From Augochlora pura (taxonomy: Eukaryota > Arthropoda > Insecta > Hymenoptera > Halictidae): a stretch of 64,000 nt of DNA. The notes under the pieces were generated by a model, which worked only from the letters and a program-made list of their open reading frames with translations, had not been told where the DNA came from and ran no database searches. The stretch spans positions 20,246,545 to 20,310,544 of the forward strand of contig NC_135775.1 in NCBI RefSeq assembly GCF_028453695.1, written 5' to 3'. The translations under genes and the position numbers were made by a program. Positions 13,954 through 27,600 of the stretch are shown piece by piece (the first letter of the stretch is position 1; each line of letters opens with the position of its first letter).

Positions 13954-16714
13954 GAAAGTTGCGGGAAGAAAACAAGAATGATTTAGATTGTACGTTGTGT
14001 CCACCGCAGGTTGACGCCGCGACTGATTGTCGGAGAGAAGCTTCTTCAATTTGAATAACGATGATAAAGTAATTTAAACTCGAACTTGATCGGCCTTCGT
14101 CTAAACTCGCGGTCGAAACTTTAATTAGTCGATCAAACTTAGCGGCGTTTCGTTGCTCGCCATGTTTATTTTTTGTGTTAGTCGACTGTGGTCGAAGATA
14201 CCTTACGGTTCTGCGCCAATGCGAACTGAGTATCTCGCGTTAGCATATCGACATGGGAATTTGTCACGCCGACTGTGCGCAGAGCTACCTGTGATTAATG
14301 ACTCCCCGACTATCTAGTCTATCGGGTCAAGTTATCGTTGCTGAGCACGGTGTCACGCTTAGTCAGTGATCAATGACGGAATTAATTGGCGACGATGACG
14401 CACGGCTTGCGCGCCGGGGGAAATATTTTTACACGGAATCTAGTTGCGACTTTTACTTTACTGGGTCGTTAATTGCCTAGATCGAGTTGCGTTAAATTAG
14501 TGAAATATTACGTTAGAATAACTGAAAATAATTATACGTTTGTTACAATGATTATGTAGTATTTAGATCGCAAGTTTCCTTTTCTATATTTATTTATTGC
14601 TGTTATAACGTTAGAAAGAAGTATTTTATAAAATACCTGGTCATTTGATATATTTGAAATATTTTTTACTTAGAAACTAAGGGAATCATTTAGAACAGTA
14701 TTTATGTATTATTAAAATGGTATTTATACTATACTTTATTTTAAGTTATTAAAAAAATTAACCAATTAATCTCGATAGAAAATTTCAAACTATTTATTTC
14801 ACTTGATATTAAAAAATATTAAAAAACGTAATTCAGTTGAGAAAAATAAAGGAATGCATTAATTTCATAAAAACAATTCTTCCTTAATTTTCGACAAGCT
14901 TTTATTACAATTTAAAGCCATGTAATTTAATAACTTTATGCGGCAGAATATTCAACCAAGCATCCTTTTGATGTACACGAGTTGATTCTAATTATTGGGT
15001 CGATCTTACGTTGTCACAATAATTTAGAATACTAGAGGAAATCCAATTCATGTACGGGGTGGTTCACCACATTAATATGTAACAAGATTAATTGAACCAA
15101 ACGAGAGCGTGGGTACACAGCGTGGCGCGCCACCACATACGGGAACCACAACATTGATCTAAGTAACTACGGTGATATAATTGTCTCTTTTCTCAAATGT
15201 TCCTAAATAAGAAACAAATACTTATTATGGAACGCTTTTGAGGGGGTATAAAATTGTCATCGATTAGAACAACTTAAAACTTCTAAGTTGTCATCGACAA
15301 TTTAAAAATATTAATGTTGAATATTTTTGTTACTGTCCGATAGATTGATAGGCCAGTATAACGTAATGAATTTTAGAATATTTATTTAATATTGCTAAAA
15401 AATAATAGCAGTAAAATAGTAAGGGATGAGCATACATATGGGTATGGCCCTATATATGGAACGGGTATTTCTCCATCCACGTATATACATATTGTTAATT
15501 ACAAGCGTCGACTTGAACTATCTATTGAATATAAGATATGATCTTCTTATAATTAAAGCATAAATTATATACATATAATGTAACAGTGCGGTTAGGTTAT
15601 GTTCCATTTATGTTCCATAGATAGGGACAAGGAAAGACTTGTAGCACACAATGTCGAACAGTACATTCTTACCTCGAAATGCATCCTCGTCTTCGAATAA
15701 ACATTTATTTTGCAACTAATTGTTGCATATTAGTAATTGAACTGTGACTAAATTTACAAAGAACAATGTTCAAAAATATAATCAGAATTTTGACATCCGC
15801 TCTCGCATTCTATATAGCTACAACTTTATCGTGTTACCGTTTCAAGCAAGAGTCGCACAATCGAGCGGTGTTCCCTAACAGCCACTTTTACCTTCATTGT
15901 CTCTTTTCCGAAGTGTTCGGCTTCCGGAGTAACTCAGCCGCGCCTCGGGTGGCAGTCGTCTCTCTCTCTCTCTCGTTCGAAATTGCCTCTGAAATTATTC
16001 TCGCCCTCTCCCCCGGCGAGGTCTTAATCGCGCGGCATCCGCGACGCATACACAGGGACCGCGCGATGGCAAGCCCGGGGTGGGGTACGTTGCTCGAGCG
16101 CGGAGGTCCGGGGACCTCTCCGTTGGGCAGAGAAGTATTGCGGAAAGAAGCGGCCAGGAAACGGCAGAAAAGTTTCCGCGAGACCGGCCAGGAGCACGAA
16201 AACTTTCGTCGAACTCCCCCTACGACTTTCCTCCCTCGAAGCTTCGCGATCGTGGTTTCTCCGCATTTTTTTTTTGTTGTCCCCCGGCTCCGGCACCCCC
16301 CGAACCGGAACCCGTCGCCCGCCGCCCCTGTCGCCCGCTTTCGTAGGCTTTCGGGAGCTTTTCGTGGAAAGTCACTCGAAAATCAGCCGCAACCGCTGGA
16401 ACGCGCCGCTACCAACTCCTGCGGTCGCCTCGGTTTCTCGCCGTCCTCCCGTATCTCCTCTCTTTCTCTCACTCTCTATCTATCTTTCTCTCTCTTTCTC
16501 TTTCCGTCTCGCTTCTCCCCCCCTCCGGCAGCACACCCTCTGACGCGCCCTCGGCCGCGTGGATTAAAGTATCGACGACACCAGCCACGTCTGAATAATT
16601 CAGGACGAAAGTTTTAACCGCGAAAGCTCGACGGGGGTTCGACGCGAATCCCTGCCGCGCAACCCGCCACCCAGACGCTGTTTGAAAACGATCGAAATTC
16701 GCTTTGTGTTGCAG

Positions 16715-16776
16715 GCTTCGCGCTGATGAGGATCGTCGAGGTGTACAAGGAGATCCAGGAGCAGGAAATGAATATC
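16715..16776 (+). CDS. IRSp53: IRSp53 exon: I-BAR helix segment (first exon in window)
   Basis: This 62-bp exon has an acceptor ending TTGTTGCAG-like (tgtgttgcag) and a donor GTGAGT at 16777. It starts with two bases that complete a codon from an upstream exon and ends on a codon boundary. It encodes FALMRIVEVYKEIQEQEMNI. This aligns by eye with the stretch of vertebrate IRSp53 where the I-BAR helix reads LFQMAEVHRQIQNQLEEM. The preceding exon should end with one base of a split codon (G would give Gly). I did not find that exon in 1-16714. Exon identity is strong because the next exons continue the same domain in order. Confidence 0.88.
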
Positions 16777-18925
16777 GTGAGTAACACGCTGGACTAATCG
16801 TTCTGCGATCTATTATCGTAGATTTGTCTATCCGGTTCTTTCATATGATTTTTAAGGTTATTGTGCCAATTACTGTGCCACCCTTTGGTTACAATAATTT
16901 ATAATTGTACGATATTACATGTACGATATTAATTGTACGATTTTATTAAATTAGAGATATTGAATTTTTTAAATAAAATGTCATCTGTAATTTTCATTGA
17001 CGGAACGAAAGTTTAACATTTTTTAAAGTTTCTTCATTTTGTTTAATATTTTTCTGTTGTTTATATGGGTCAGTTATGAAGATATAGGTAAAAGAAACTG
17101 TACTCTAATTGCACACTAATTGACGCAATAATTTTGAAGAGTTTATGTCCCTATTTATATTTTTAATTCAATTAAATACAAGTTAGATGTTTGTATTTTC
17201 TTTAAATATTGATAACAGATGGATAGACCTTCATTCTAAATAACACTGAGTGAATTGATTCGCGTACGCAAAAATTTCGTTCATTATCCAACGACACAAT
17301 CCATGAAATAATTTCGCCGTCGAATACTATTATCATAACTCCGCGTTTGTAAATTATTTATTCTATCTCGTTTATCCTCGGCGAAGGCTCGTAACTTCCG
17401 CGTGTTATTCTTCGACAAATGGAGGGCCATTCGTTACTATTCCCAGCGTTTCGCATATTTCGCGGATTTTATTAAAAAACTTTCTTGCACATTAGCTCGA
17501 GCCGTCGAATCGAGGCGGATGATCGAGCGCGTGCTGCAAAACGTAATGCACAGTTCAAGCATCTCATATTCTCTGCATAATGCTCTTCATCGAAATATCC
17601 AAATATTAATATTCTCGCCGAGCTTCGTGATGATTTAACGAATAAAGCTCTAGAAAGAATCTCGCATTAATAATATTATTCGCGATCGGCTCGCCGTATC
17701 GCCGACGATAAAGTGTAAACGCTGCGAGCGGAAAACATTCTCTAATTTCGTCGAGGGGTGGGGGGAGCTGGGGGTGAGCGAGGAGTGGAGGACCGCGCGA
17801 ATAAAGGGCCGCCGCAGGAGTAAATAAATTACCCACGGAGAAAATATTCAAAAGAATGTTGCCGCCGTTGTAACACGATTTTCCTATCGGTTCACGGCCT
17901 TCGAGATTGAGAGAGCCAATTTGACCTCCTTCCATTTTCAACCACCGCTGTGCCCCACGCTGTTCACGTTGCTGTCTTCGCTTTCTCTCCTACCCTCGAC
18001 CACGTGGGGGTCTCGCGCCGCAGTCGATTTTCAGTCGCGAAGAAAAATGCGATAATGCGCCCGATGCTTTCCGGGCATTACCGTTTCCAAATTGAATTAG
18101 TCCTTTCGATCAGCAGCGAGAAATTGGCGCCGTTTATCTTGTTTGGCGAATGGTCAAATGCGATTTCCACGGCGATATTGACGACGAGAAAAATTGCGGG
18201 CGCCGATGATCGACGGCTGTTCAACGCTTTCTTCGATTGTGTTCGACTGTGGGGCAAATAGTGCTGGCATTTTCTTACGCGTATTGAAAATCTAATTTTC
18301 AGTATTTATTAAGTTAGTATTTCAAATCGTTAGAGAAGTCCTTCAGCAATTGAAATTGTTATTATATTTTACTGAATGACAAATTCAGAGATTTTATATA
18401 ATTATGTGCTTTTTAACTTCTATAATTATATCTGATAGTCTCTTTGTATTATTTATAATTTTATAATATAGAATAATGTTAAGTTATATTTATTTAACAC
18501 TAGGTTTACCAATTTTTCAATTTACTAAATCTATTCGATAAAGGTGCATCCCTCAGTATGTGTTATAATAGAAATCGTCAAAAATCTAAACAAATGCACT
18601 TCTATTATTAATTAATATAGAATCTAGTATTTAATATTTATCTTTCTAATATTTATTGATTTATTATGTATTATTATTAGAATCAGTACACGAATTACAA
18701 ATTAAGAGTAGAAATCGTTGAGGCAAAATTATTAATCCATAAACTCGATACCTCGAACCTGCTTTATGAATTTGTTTGTCGATACAACAACAGACACTTT
18801 TGTGCGGAACTTCGAAAAGTGGAACGAGGAACACTCGAACGATCGAAATTGTTCCCGTGAAATATTGGTAGGATCGGGCTCGACTGTAAATATTTTGCAG
18901 CGAGCGAAACCAGGTGAATACAGGG

Positions 18926-18943
18926 CCGCGCGCGCGCGCGCGC
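18926..18943. repeat. (CG)n tract
   Basis: Eight or nine alternating CG dinucleotides. Similar tracts are at 38697-38711, 39242-39254 and 48588-48602, all in introns of this gene. Alternating CG is the classic Z-DNA-forming sequence. Confidence 0.85.
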
Positions 18944-19863
18944 CCGGCCAAAAATCAAAAACGCGGCGAATTGAATGAGACGGTATCGGTTTCGAGTTCT
19001 ACTTCCATTACAAATAACTCAGTTGCCGCGATCGGATATCGCGCAGGATCCCCTTGTGCAGCCGTTTCGTATTCCGCGTCCCCGTTGCAACAATTTTATA
19101 CGAAACTTCTGCCGCGCCGCGAAATTTCTGCAAATCCTGTCAATCACACTCCGCTTCGCGCGCAGCATACCCGATAAGCGGACAGATAAATTGCGATAAT
19201 ACGGCGCCCACCCGACCCACCTATTCAGCGACAGTGAATTATACAATACTTTTGAAAAACGGGACGAGTTGAAAAACAAGAGAGCGTCGATGGACGCGCG
19301 TAAATTTCGAACCGCGCGACGACGCCCTGTTTTTCGACACGCTTTTTTTTTCTCCTCTCCCCGTAGCATATTAAATTTCAGCGAGCCAATGAGGCGTTTT
19401 CGAGACTGACGAACCGAAAAATTGTCTAAAAAATATTCGACCCGGTTCTTTGTGTGATTTCAATGAGCGCGCGGACCGACAGGGAGAAACCGTGCGATCG
19501 CGAAAAACGCTTCGAAAATTATTTGGTGGTCCAAAACAGTAATTTCGTTGAATTAAATTCTGCCTGGAAACATTGGCGGATTATCTGTGACTTTCAATTA
19601 TCTGCTCACGTGGAAATTAATATTCGTTCGATTTATAATTCGGATGCCCTGATTTGTTCAACTGGGGTGAAGGAAGTCGTAATTGAATTTTCCTTGGCTT
19701 CGATAAAATAATAGACCGTGTTTTAAACTGAAGTTACGATAACTAAGTTAATACCTTATTTCCGCAACATGAAAGGAATAATAAATATACTAAAACATTT
19801 TTAAGGGTTGCATCCAGAGGAGAAATGTAAAATTACATATACTATAACAAAATAAACAATGAA

Positions 19864-20004
19864 TATGTAATTTTTAACACTTATTAATTTACTGCTTCAG
19901 CATATAAAAATTCTATAATTTCTTTCTGTCAATATGCAATTTTTGACACTTAATAATTTACTGCTTCACCATATAAAAATTCTATAATTTCTTTCTGTTA
20001 ATCT
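19864..20004. repeat. 71-bp tandem duplication
   Basis: Two copies, each holding AATTTACTGCTTCA and CATATAAAAATTCTATAATT, differ at only a handful of positions, indicating a recent duplication. Confidence 0.9.
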
Positions 20005-23000
20005 CAGATCTATTATAATATATACATTAGACAAATCTTGGAAGCATCAATATTAATAGTTACTTTAACAGATTCAACCAGCAGTTTAGGGGTAAGATTT
20101 TACTTTCCCATGTTCCGCAGGGACGTCTTCGTCTTCACTATAAGTGTCCCCACTTAAAGCAATGATCTTCAGTGCTCTTAAAGTCCTCGCGGGACCACGA
20201 GATTCCTGTTGAACCCATCGAAATCCTGATAATAATAATAATACCCCAGAAGGGGTTGACGATCATGGAATGGCGAAGATAACTACTCAGAATCTCAGAA
20301 GACCAATTATTCCGACTTGATCTCTCGTCAAACCATCCCCCTTCTATGATCTAATATTCAATTATGAAACATTTTGGAAGCTTTGTATTGCGTGGAGTGA
20401 GAACCAGATATTCTGGGGTGGCCAATTACTGTGCCCATACTTTAGCGTATTATTTAAATGTCCCTTTAATTCGTTTATTATTTAGGAAGAAAATTGTCTT
20501 GTTCGATAAAAATAAAATTAATTATGCCCGAAAAGAGAGCTAAAGGCGAGACTTGATGACTTAAAGAGGAAACTCGAGAGTTTTAGAATATTATAGAATA
20601 AATTAATATTATAGAATAAATTAATATTAATTAGTGTCAAAATATTAACAGATCCTATAGTCAATTACACGACCCCATTTATGATTTTTCGGCGATGCTC
20701 GGCTATTTTTTTATCAACCCCGCCACGTCATGGTTTTTTCCAACCCCTAGCCCGGTTGCCCGATCCTGGCGGTTCGCCTTTAAACCCATAAAACTGATTC
20801 AACGGACCAAATTGTTCTTTCACTGTATATTTCCGTGCGATTAGGCTTGGCAAGGGCGACGCGCGTTTTGGGGGAAGGTGTGCGCGAGCCAGGGTGGCGC
20901 GAGAGGACATCTTTACGAATGCTGCCAGTCTAGACTGAGCTATGACGTAATCTCCGTGAACGACAGGGGTGGCGAAGAAAGCTGGGAAAAAGGGGGACGG
21001 GGATGGGGGTTGGGGGGAGGAAGGGAATACGGTGTATGCGCGTTCGTCTGAGACAACGACCTTTCGTGCGTGAATGGCCTCGGATATGCGTTTCCTATAA
21101 TACACGCGGCGCTACAGTGCTGTAGGCTGAAATGGTGTCGGCTCGGGGGGCCCGTCGAGGATTCGGCGAAACGGGGGAAGGGGTGCCGCGGAATGTGGCA
21201 GCGGTAGGTGGTGCTGTAACACCGGTAAATGTGGCCGACGTGTGTACAGGCTGTCCCAGGTGCGCCGTCAAGTATTTTAAGGGTTGATAGGGGAGTTAAA
21301 AACGGCGCATTATGCCGCGGAGTGTGCGCGGCCATTTCGCGGGAACGGGCCCTTGAATTTTTCAAGCGGTCCTGGATGACCGGACATACTCAACAGCATC
21401 GAAATACCAGCACTTGTTAGATATATTTTTAAGTAGATTAGGATATGGAATTTTATTTTGCGAATATTCATTAGATAAATTTATTAAAATTTGCAATTTA
21501 TTAGATCGATATTGAGACTGGGTTGAGAAAGGGTTGATATTGTGTTCACTGCTAAAGGGTTGCGTTAACATTTTAGTCATTAATGATTGATGATATCAGT
21601 TATGCCATAGTTTTATAATAATCTATAATATATATTATAACTATTTACGTAATAATCACTTTTTAAAATTACACTGCGAATTTTATGCATTTATGACAAA
21701 GGCGATTAGGTAAAATACAAAATGTTGAGAACATTTAGATATAGTAAAATATCTATGCAGCCTCAGCATATTACAATCAATGCAAGCAATTTTTATTTTT
21801 ATTTCTCACGTACATGATCTCCAAAAGTATTAAGACACTTACAGAAAATTAAATAGACTTAGAAAAGTCGATAGAAAATTATTATAATTTCATAAATTCA
21901 TTTCAAAGTTAATTATCTTAATATCCAACAAGTGCACATATGTATTTTACATTACAATAATAACCAACGTGAATTTTGTAATGGCAAATGAAATTTTCTT
22001 TTCATATATATCCACAGTGATTTTTAATCACACCTTGGACCAATTTTAACGCCTATTTTATTCTCCATTATTTCCTACTTCCATCTGATACCATGAATTC
22101 TGTATTTTCCACGTACCAAGAAAATCTATGGGGAAGCAGCGCGTGTAATACAGTGCGAAGAGCATAAAATGAACTCGGCACAGGTTCTCAATGAACAATG
22201 CATAGTAAATGGGTAAAACATTTCCATAAGCTCCGGTACCGCAACGCAACATCTTCAAGAATTGTCAAGGACTAGTATAAGCTTAAGATACAAAACAGAA
22301 CATAACCTGGAAGATTATATAGCGGGCCGGTTATAAAACTTTCGCGAAGGAAATAACGTCAGCCTATCTGCCTTTATGGGAGCCATGTTTCGCGCGCTCC
22401 AGGATAAGTCACTTGTCATCGGCTGATTTTCCAGCCAGACTCCAATGGTAACCTTTTCCGTTCACCACGGTCACAGTTCCACCGTCCGTGAGTGTTTTAG
22501 GGGTACTCCGGAGGCGCACACCACTTTCTCGAACAGCTGAAACGCCTGGGTCAACGACCCCCTCGAATGTGCTTGTCTCGCCGATATGCGTGAGCTACTC
22601 CTCTACCTCCCTCGAATTCATAGTCTAACTTCAAGGCGTTATTACCGCCGAATGGAGGCGGAGCAGACATCGTGTCCGGGAATATTTCTGCGCCCGCCTC
22701 TCCTCGCTTTTTACACACTTTCAACAATTTATATTTGCGCGATATACTGGTTTGGGGAAAATTTGAATCCGGCGCGGGGCACGTTCTTTTTTCCAGCTGA
22801 TTCTTTAGCTGAGTCGATTTTTTAGTTGAGTTGATTCTTTAGTGGAGTTGATCCTTTACTGCTAATAATTATTTAATTAAATCTAATAAATTTCTATGGT
22901 TCTATAAATAGGTTAAAGGACAGTTAAATGGATTTCTAATTAATTCTTGGTAGGGTAAAATCGACTATATATAGATTAGAAAATGTTTAAAATATATTAT

Positions 23001-23904
23001 TTTGATGTTTAATTTCTTCATTTTAAATTAATTTAATTTCTTTACTTTAAACTTAATTTTATTACCGAGCACATACTGTGTTACAACCTACCTCCATTGT
23101 AACACATTTCCCAGTCTCCATTTCTTATTAATAATTTAAACATTGCTTATTCTAAACTCTAAAAACCATTTCTAAATAACTGGGTAACATCTTGACACAA
23201 AATTTTTTATTATAAACAGTATCTCTCGGACCATAATCCAAAGCGAAATCGCTATTTTCGTAGTAACATTTCGATACCGGTGTACGCAATATCGACGGCA
23301 GCAGCGTAAACTGCGCGATCCAGGGTGGTTATTGGCGGTAGGTGCGCGCGTAGGAAGCAAACGAGCCCCGCGGATCATTCAATATCCTCTCTATCCCGTG
23401 CGCCGTTGGCTGCGAGAGACGCGGCGGAGGAATCGGCGTCTGAAACTGGCGGGGCAAACAATTACTTTCCGGCAGCGGAAGTTATCGACTACGGTCACGT
23501 AAGAAACAATTAGTTCGGTTGAATCCGGGAACGGGTCGGGCCGCGCCCGGGTATCCTGGTGGGTTTCCACGTCCAACGGCATACGGGCACGAGGTACACG
23601 GGGGTTTACGGGAACGCCATGGTCGCAATACCGTGAGAACTCTCGCGCAATAACGGATGCTCCTTATTGCTGGGAACATTGTTCTTCGTTCGGCTCGGAA
23701 GACACAACGGCGCTGTATGGGGGGCGCCTGGAAGCGTACAGAGGCGGTAACAAATATTTTTCTCAGTGAAATCGCGTGTTTAGAGCGATTTTTGTGATAT
23801 TTTATTGTGAGGGTTTATGTGCGGGGATTTATTTGTAAGGAATGTTTCCTAGAATTGTTGTTTAAGTAAAATTTATGAGTAATAATGCAAGCATAAGATA
23901 TAGA

Positions 23905-24050
23905 TATTATAGATGACTATACAATACAGATATCATAGATAATTATAAAATACAGATATTATAAATAATGATAAATTACAGATATTAGAGATAATGACAA
24001 AATATATAGATATTATAAACGATTATAAAATACAAATATTTTATATGATC
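23905..24050. repeat. 27-bp tandem repeat of AAATACAGATATTATA
   Basis: Five units of about 27 bp, each with (A)AATACAGATATTATA followed by a variable AAATAATGATA-like spacer. Confidence 0.75.
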
Positions 24051-24676
24051 ATGAAGCAATATAATTATGAAATAAAAATATTTATATCGTAATACTACCA
24101 TTATAATAATACAGTAATTTTAATAATTATAAAAATCACTGTAGCTACTCCAATAGTATCTAATAGCAGCTAAATCTTCTTCACTGAATTAAACACTGCA
24201 TTTTCCTAAATATCTACTTTAAAAATACAATACATTAACACAATAAATAATAATTTCACATTTCTTTAATCTTGAGCCATTAATTCTACAAAATAGTGTA
24301 ATCCTACTAATAATTAATAAAAATTAAAACAAAATATATCAAATTATGTGTCAAATAATATCCAATTAAATAACTATCAACTGCTGTGATAATTGTCTTT
24401 TCCAAACTCAGCTATTTTTGTATAGAACTGTGCAGATTGAACATCTTACTTACAATGTGGTACAATTATTATCAATTTAAATTAATTACTAGCAGAATTT
24501 TGAACGAACTCACAGATCGCTTATTAATTTCTTACTACTATTGGCTACCTTCTGGATTATAAGTGCACAAGGTGCATCGATGCAACGCTGCAAACTGCCG
24601 GGGCTTCGAGGGATCAAAGCGGCTCAATCTTCGAGACTTTAACGTCTCGCCCGGAAAACGATACCGGCGACGACTG

Positions 24677-24693
24677 CCCCCCCCCCCCCCCCC
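24677..24693 (+). repeat. Uninterrupted C17 run
   Basis: Seventeen C, i.e. G17 on the other strand, in a CpG-rich block of the large intron. Confidence 0.9.
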
Positions 24694-27600
24694 TCCTCGA
24701 AAGGATCGCTCATAATGGCCCCGGATCATTGTTGGGAATATTCTCCATAAAGGAGAACAGGATCACGCGACGGGCGTATATTCTGCGGGATGCGGGGTGG
24801 GGGCAGGGCGGCCGGAGATCGGCGCATAAGGATGAACAGGTTGATGGCACGATCTCTTCGGCCCGGGCATTGTTCCGATTCCGCTTTGAGTTGTTAAGCG
24901 GAAAATGGAGCCGCCAGGATTTGATAGATACTCGGATATTGTTAGCGGCAGATGATACTGACCGTTTACGAAATTGATACTGTCGCCTACCGTCCACGGG
25001 ATTTAATGCCTGCTCACACGGCGCCGTTATATTTTAAACATCCATTTGCATACCGAACTGTCCACCATTTTCTAGTCGATATAGTTTACGTACGAAGTTT
25101 GGTACACCTTTTAGAATACTGAGCACTGGCGGCGTTGTGTCGTGCGCGTACAGATTCAATTGTACGTGAGGAGGTTAAGGATTAGGTTCATCGAATGGCT
25201 TTGTCTGTTTTTTAGTTGGAAGAAAATAGTATATTTTTAATGATATTATTTTTGTTGGGGTTAATGACCTCTTTACAGTGTGATGGTTATTTTGCTTGAT
25301 CTTTTTATTTTTACACTTGAAGACTTGTTGAAACTTGAGATTATATTATACATGAAAATATTTTGTTAATGTAATATCTTGGAAATAATTTAACAGTATT
25401 TTTAATAACGAAATGTAATAATACTTAATTCTTGAGTACACAGTATTCTATTAATTTATTTGTTTTAATTATCAATCGTATAAAAAATTTCATTAATGGT
25501 TCTACAGTTTTATATTTTATCCAATAATCCTGCAGTCAGCATAAAGTAATATTATAGAATAACTATATTAATCCAAACATTATTCTGACATATCTTAACT
25601 AAACGAAACATACCTAGAATTTCAATAATTCTAAATTGGAAAATAGAAAATCATTTTTAAAAATAAATTTAAATATTTCGATGCGTAATTCAATGCATTT
25701 TGTGCAGTTTCATATTTTCTGAGATGGACACGATACGAAAACGTATCGATATCTTTCAAATAGGAGCCGCAGGATTTGATAACTACTCGGGTATCGTTAA
25801 TGGAAGATAATACCGACCGTACGGAGCTTCAAATAATAATCTACATTGTTTCGATTAAAGAATTCAATATTTTCTGCGACGGGAGGCATTACGTATCCTA
25901 TTAATACATTTCAAATGGCAGCTGTACAATTGGAAATTACCAATTCGTATCGGAAATTTGGAATCGAGTTATCACGAAATATTACGAGTCCCGTTTATAC
26001 TCTTCTAAATATTGCTCGTTATATAAATTATAATTGCAAAACGATTGCCGACAACAATCTCCCATAAATTACTACCATACACACCATTGACTGTAATTAT
26101 TTTAACGTCGCGGAATACATCAATTAATTACTGGTATAATTATTGCAACGAAGAAGTTGCTTTAAAAATTTCGACAGCAGAAATAATGTGTACTTCTTAT
26201 GTTAGTTTTATGATTTTATATTATGTTATAGTATGCATTGATTATATCTATATTATGTTATAATATATATATTGATGATATCTACTATTTTTATTATATT
26301 TATTATGTAATATATATTTATTTAATATATAATACTTCTATTATATTGCTATCATAAATCATACAAAGATTATGGTAACTATAGAATGGAATTGTTAAAA
26401 TAGAAATTACATAATTTCTTCTCACAAATGCATAAACAGTGCTCCAATCATCCACTTAGTTTTTCAAATTTAATTTTAAACAGTATTTTATAAAACAGAT
26501 ATAATTAATACGAAAAATTTTGATCTGATCCGCTCTCATTTCTTTTATAAATACAAAATAAATACGTCAATCTATAGAATCATGTATTTTATATAAATTA
26601 AAAAAACAGGAGTAGACTATAGATATATGCAAAATAAAAATCGTAATTTTTCTCAAGTTTCCTATCCATAATTTTAACGCGGTGTTTTCTTGCATTAAAT
26701 ATATCACCGCGAATAAAAATACTAATTAAGATCATAGTTCGAAAAACGCTCGAAACTTCTCTGCGATCGTTTCCCCGTATTTTACGAACCCAGTCCCAGC
26801 CGTGCGACGAAGGGGGCGAGGTAAAACCTCCGTCGGCAAAGTCGCGGGTCAAAGGGCCACGGGGCGGAATAATATTTCCGAATTAACCGTAGTCTTTACG
26901 CCGCGGCGGCGGCGGGGTCTCTTAAATTCCGCAGCGAGTGACCCGGAACGCCGTCGGTGGCGACGTTTTCCTCGCGAGATACGATTTCGAAAACACACGG
27001 TTCGGTGTCGCGGCCTGTCCGCGGGGCGGGATCGTAATAACATGTCGTTACGACGGCCGGAACGAATTTTCACCCTCAAAAGAGAGAGAGAGCCCTTAGG
27101 TCTGCAAGTGTGTAATCTCACCCCCCGCAGCAAACCGTGTGGGTCGCGCGCGCGAGGATCAAAGAGACGCCTCTCTGTGTGTTTCTAGACGACGATGGAC
27201 GGATAGAAAAAGGGAAAGGGACTACTCGGTGGAACGAGGACAAACGGTCGAAAAAAATGTTTCTCATACTTGGAAAATTGTATTTGGTTTTAATACGATT
27301 TTTAGACGACGAGGAACATTATTGTCGAATTTTTAATTTAGTAAAATTATGTGTGAAAATGAGAATTTGTATTGAGATGTGCAGATCGGCAATACTGATT
27401 AATTTTTTATTTTTGAAGTACAATTAATAATATAAATATATAATGTATAGAATTAATAATATATTCAGATTTTGTTACTTTAGTCATTGGATCTTTTATC
27501 AGTCATTAAACCGATGAATGTATTGTCTTATTCTGTGCTCATATCAATTGATTTATATCAGAATTAAAAGTACCAATTTTCTCTATTTTATACAAATTTC

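Larger units (their letters stand above)
1..16714. other. Non-coding: 5' flank or upstream intron
   Basis: No exon could be supported here. AT-rich stretches alternate with CpG-rich blocks (roughly 540-840, 1140-1580, 5580-5850, 7420-8180, 8870-9480, 10500-11550, 13400-14060 and 15840-16700). Open frames in the CpG-rich blocks overlap on both strands, lack recognisable domains and look like chance effects of high GC. The first exon(s) of the IRSp53-like gene should lie upstream of or hidden within this stretch. Separate entries list its repeats and mobile elements. Confidence 0.7.

Noticed and set aside
15766..16617. 283-codon + strand open frame just before the first I-BAR exon
   Set aside because: It crosses CT-rich and CpG-rich low complexity, has no recognisable domain, no in-phase join to the exon at 16715, and competing frames are open on both strands.
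18496..18636. Possible TTAA element with CACTAG ends
   Set aside because: The end similarity is only about 8 bases and one TTAA is shifted; not distinguishable from chance.
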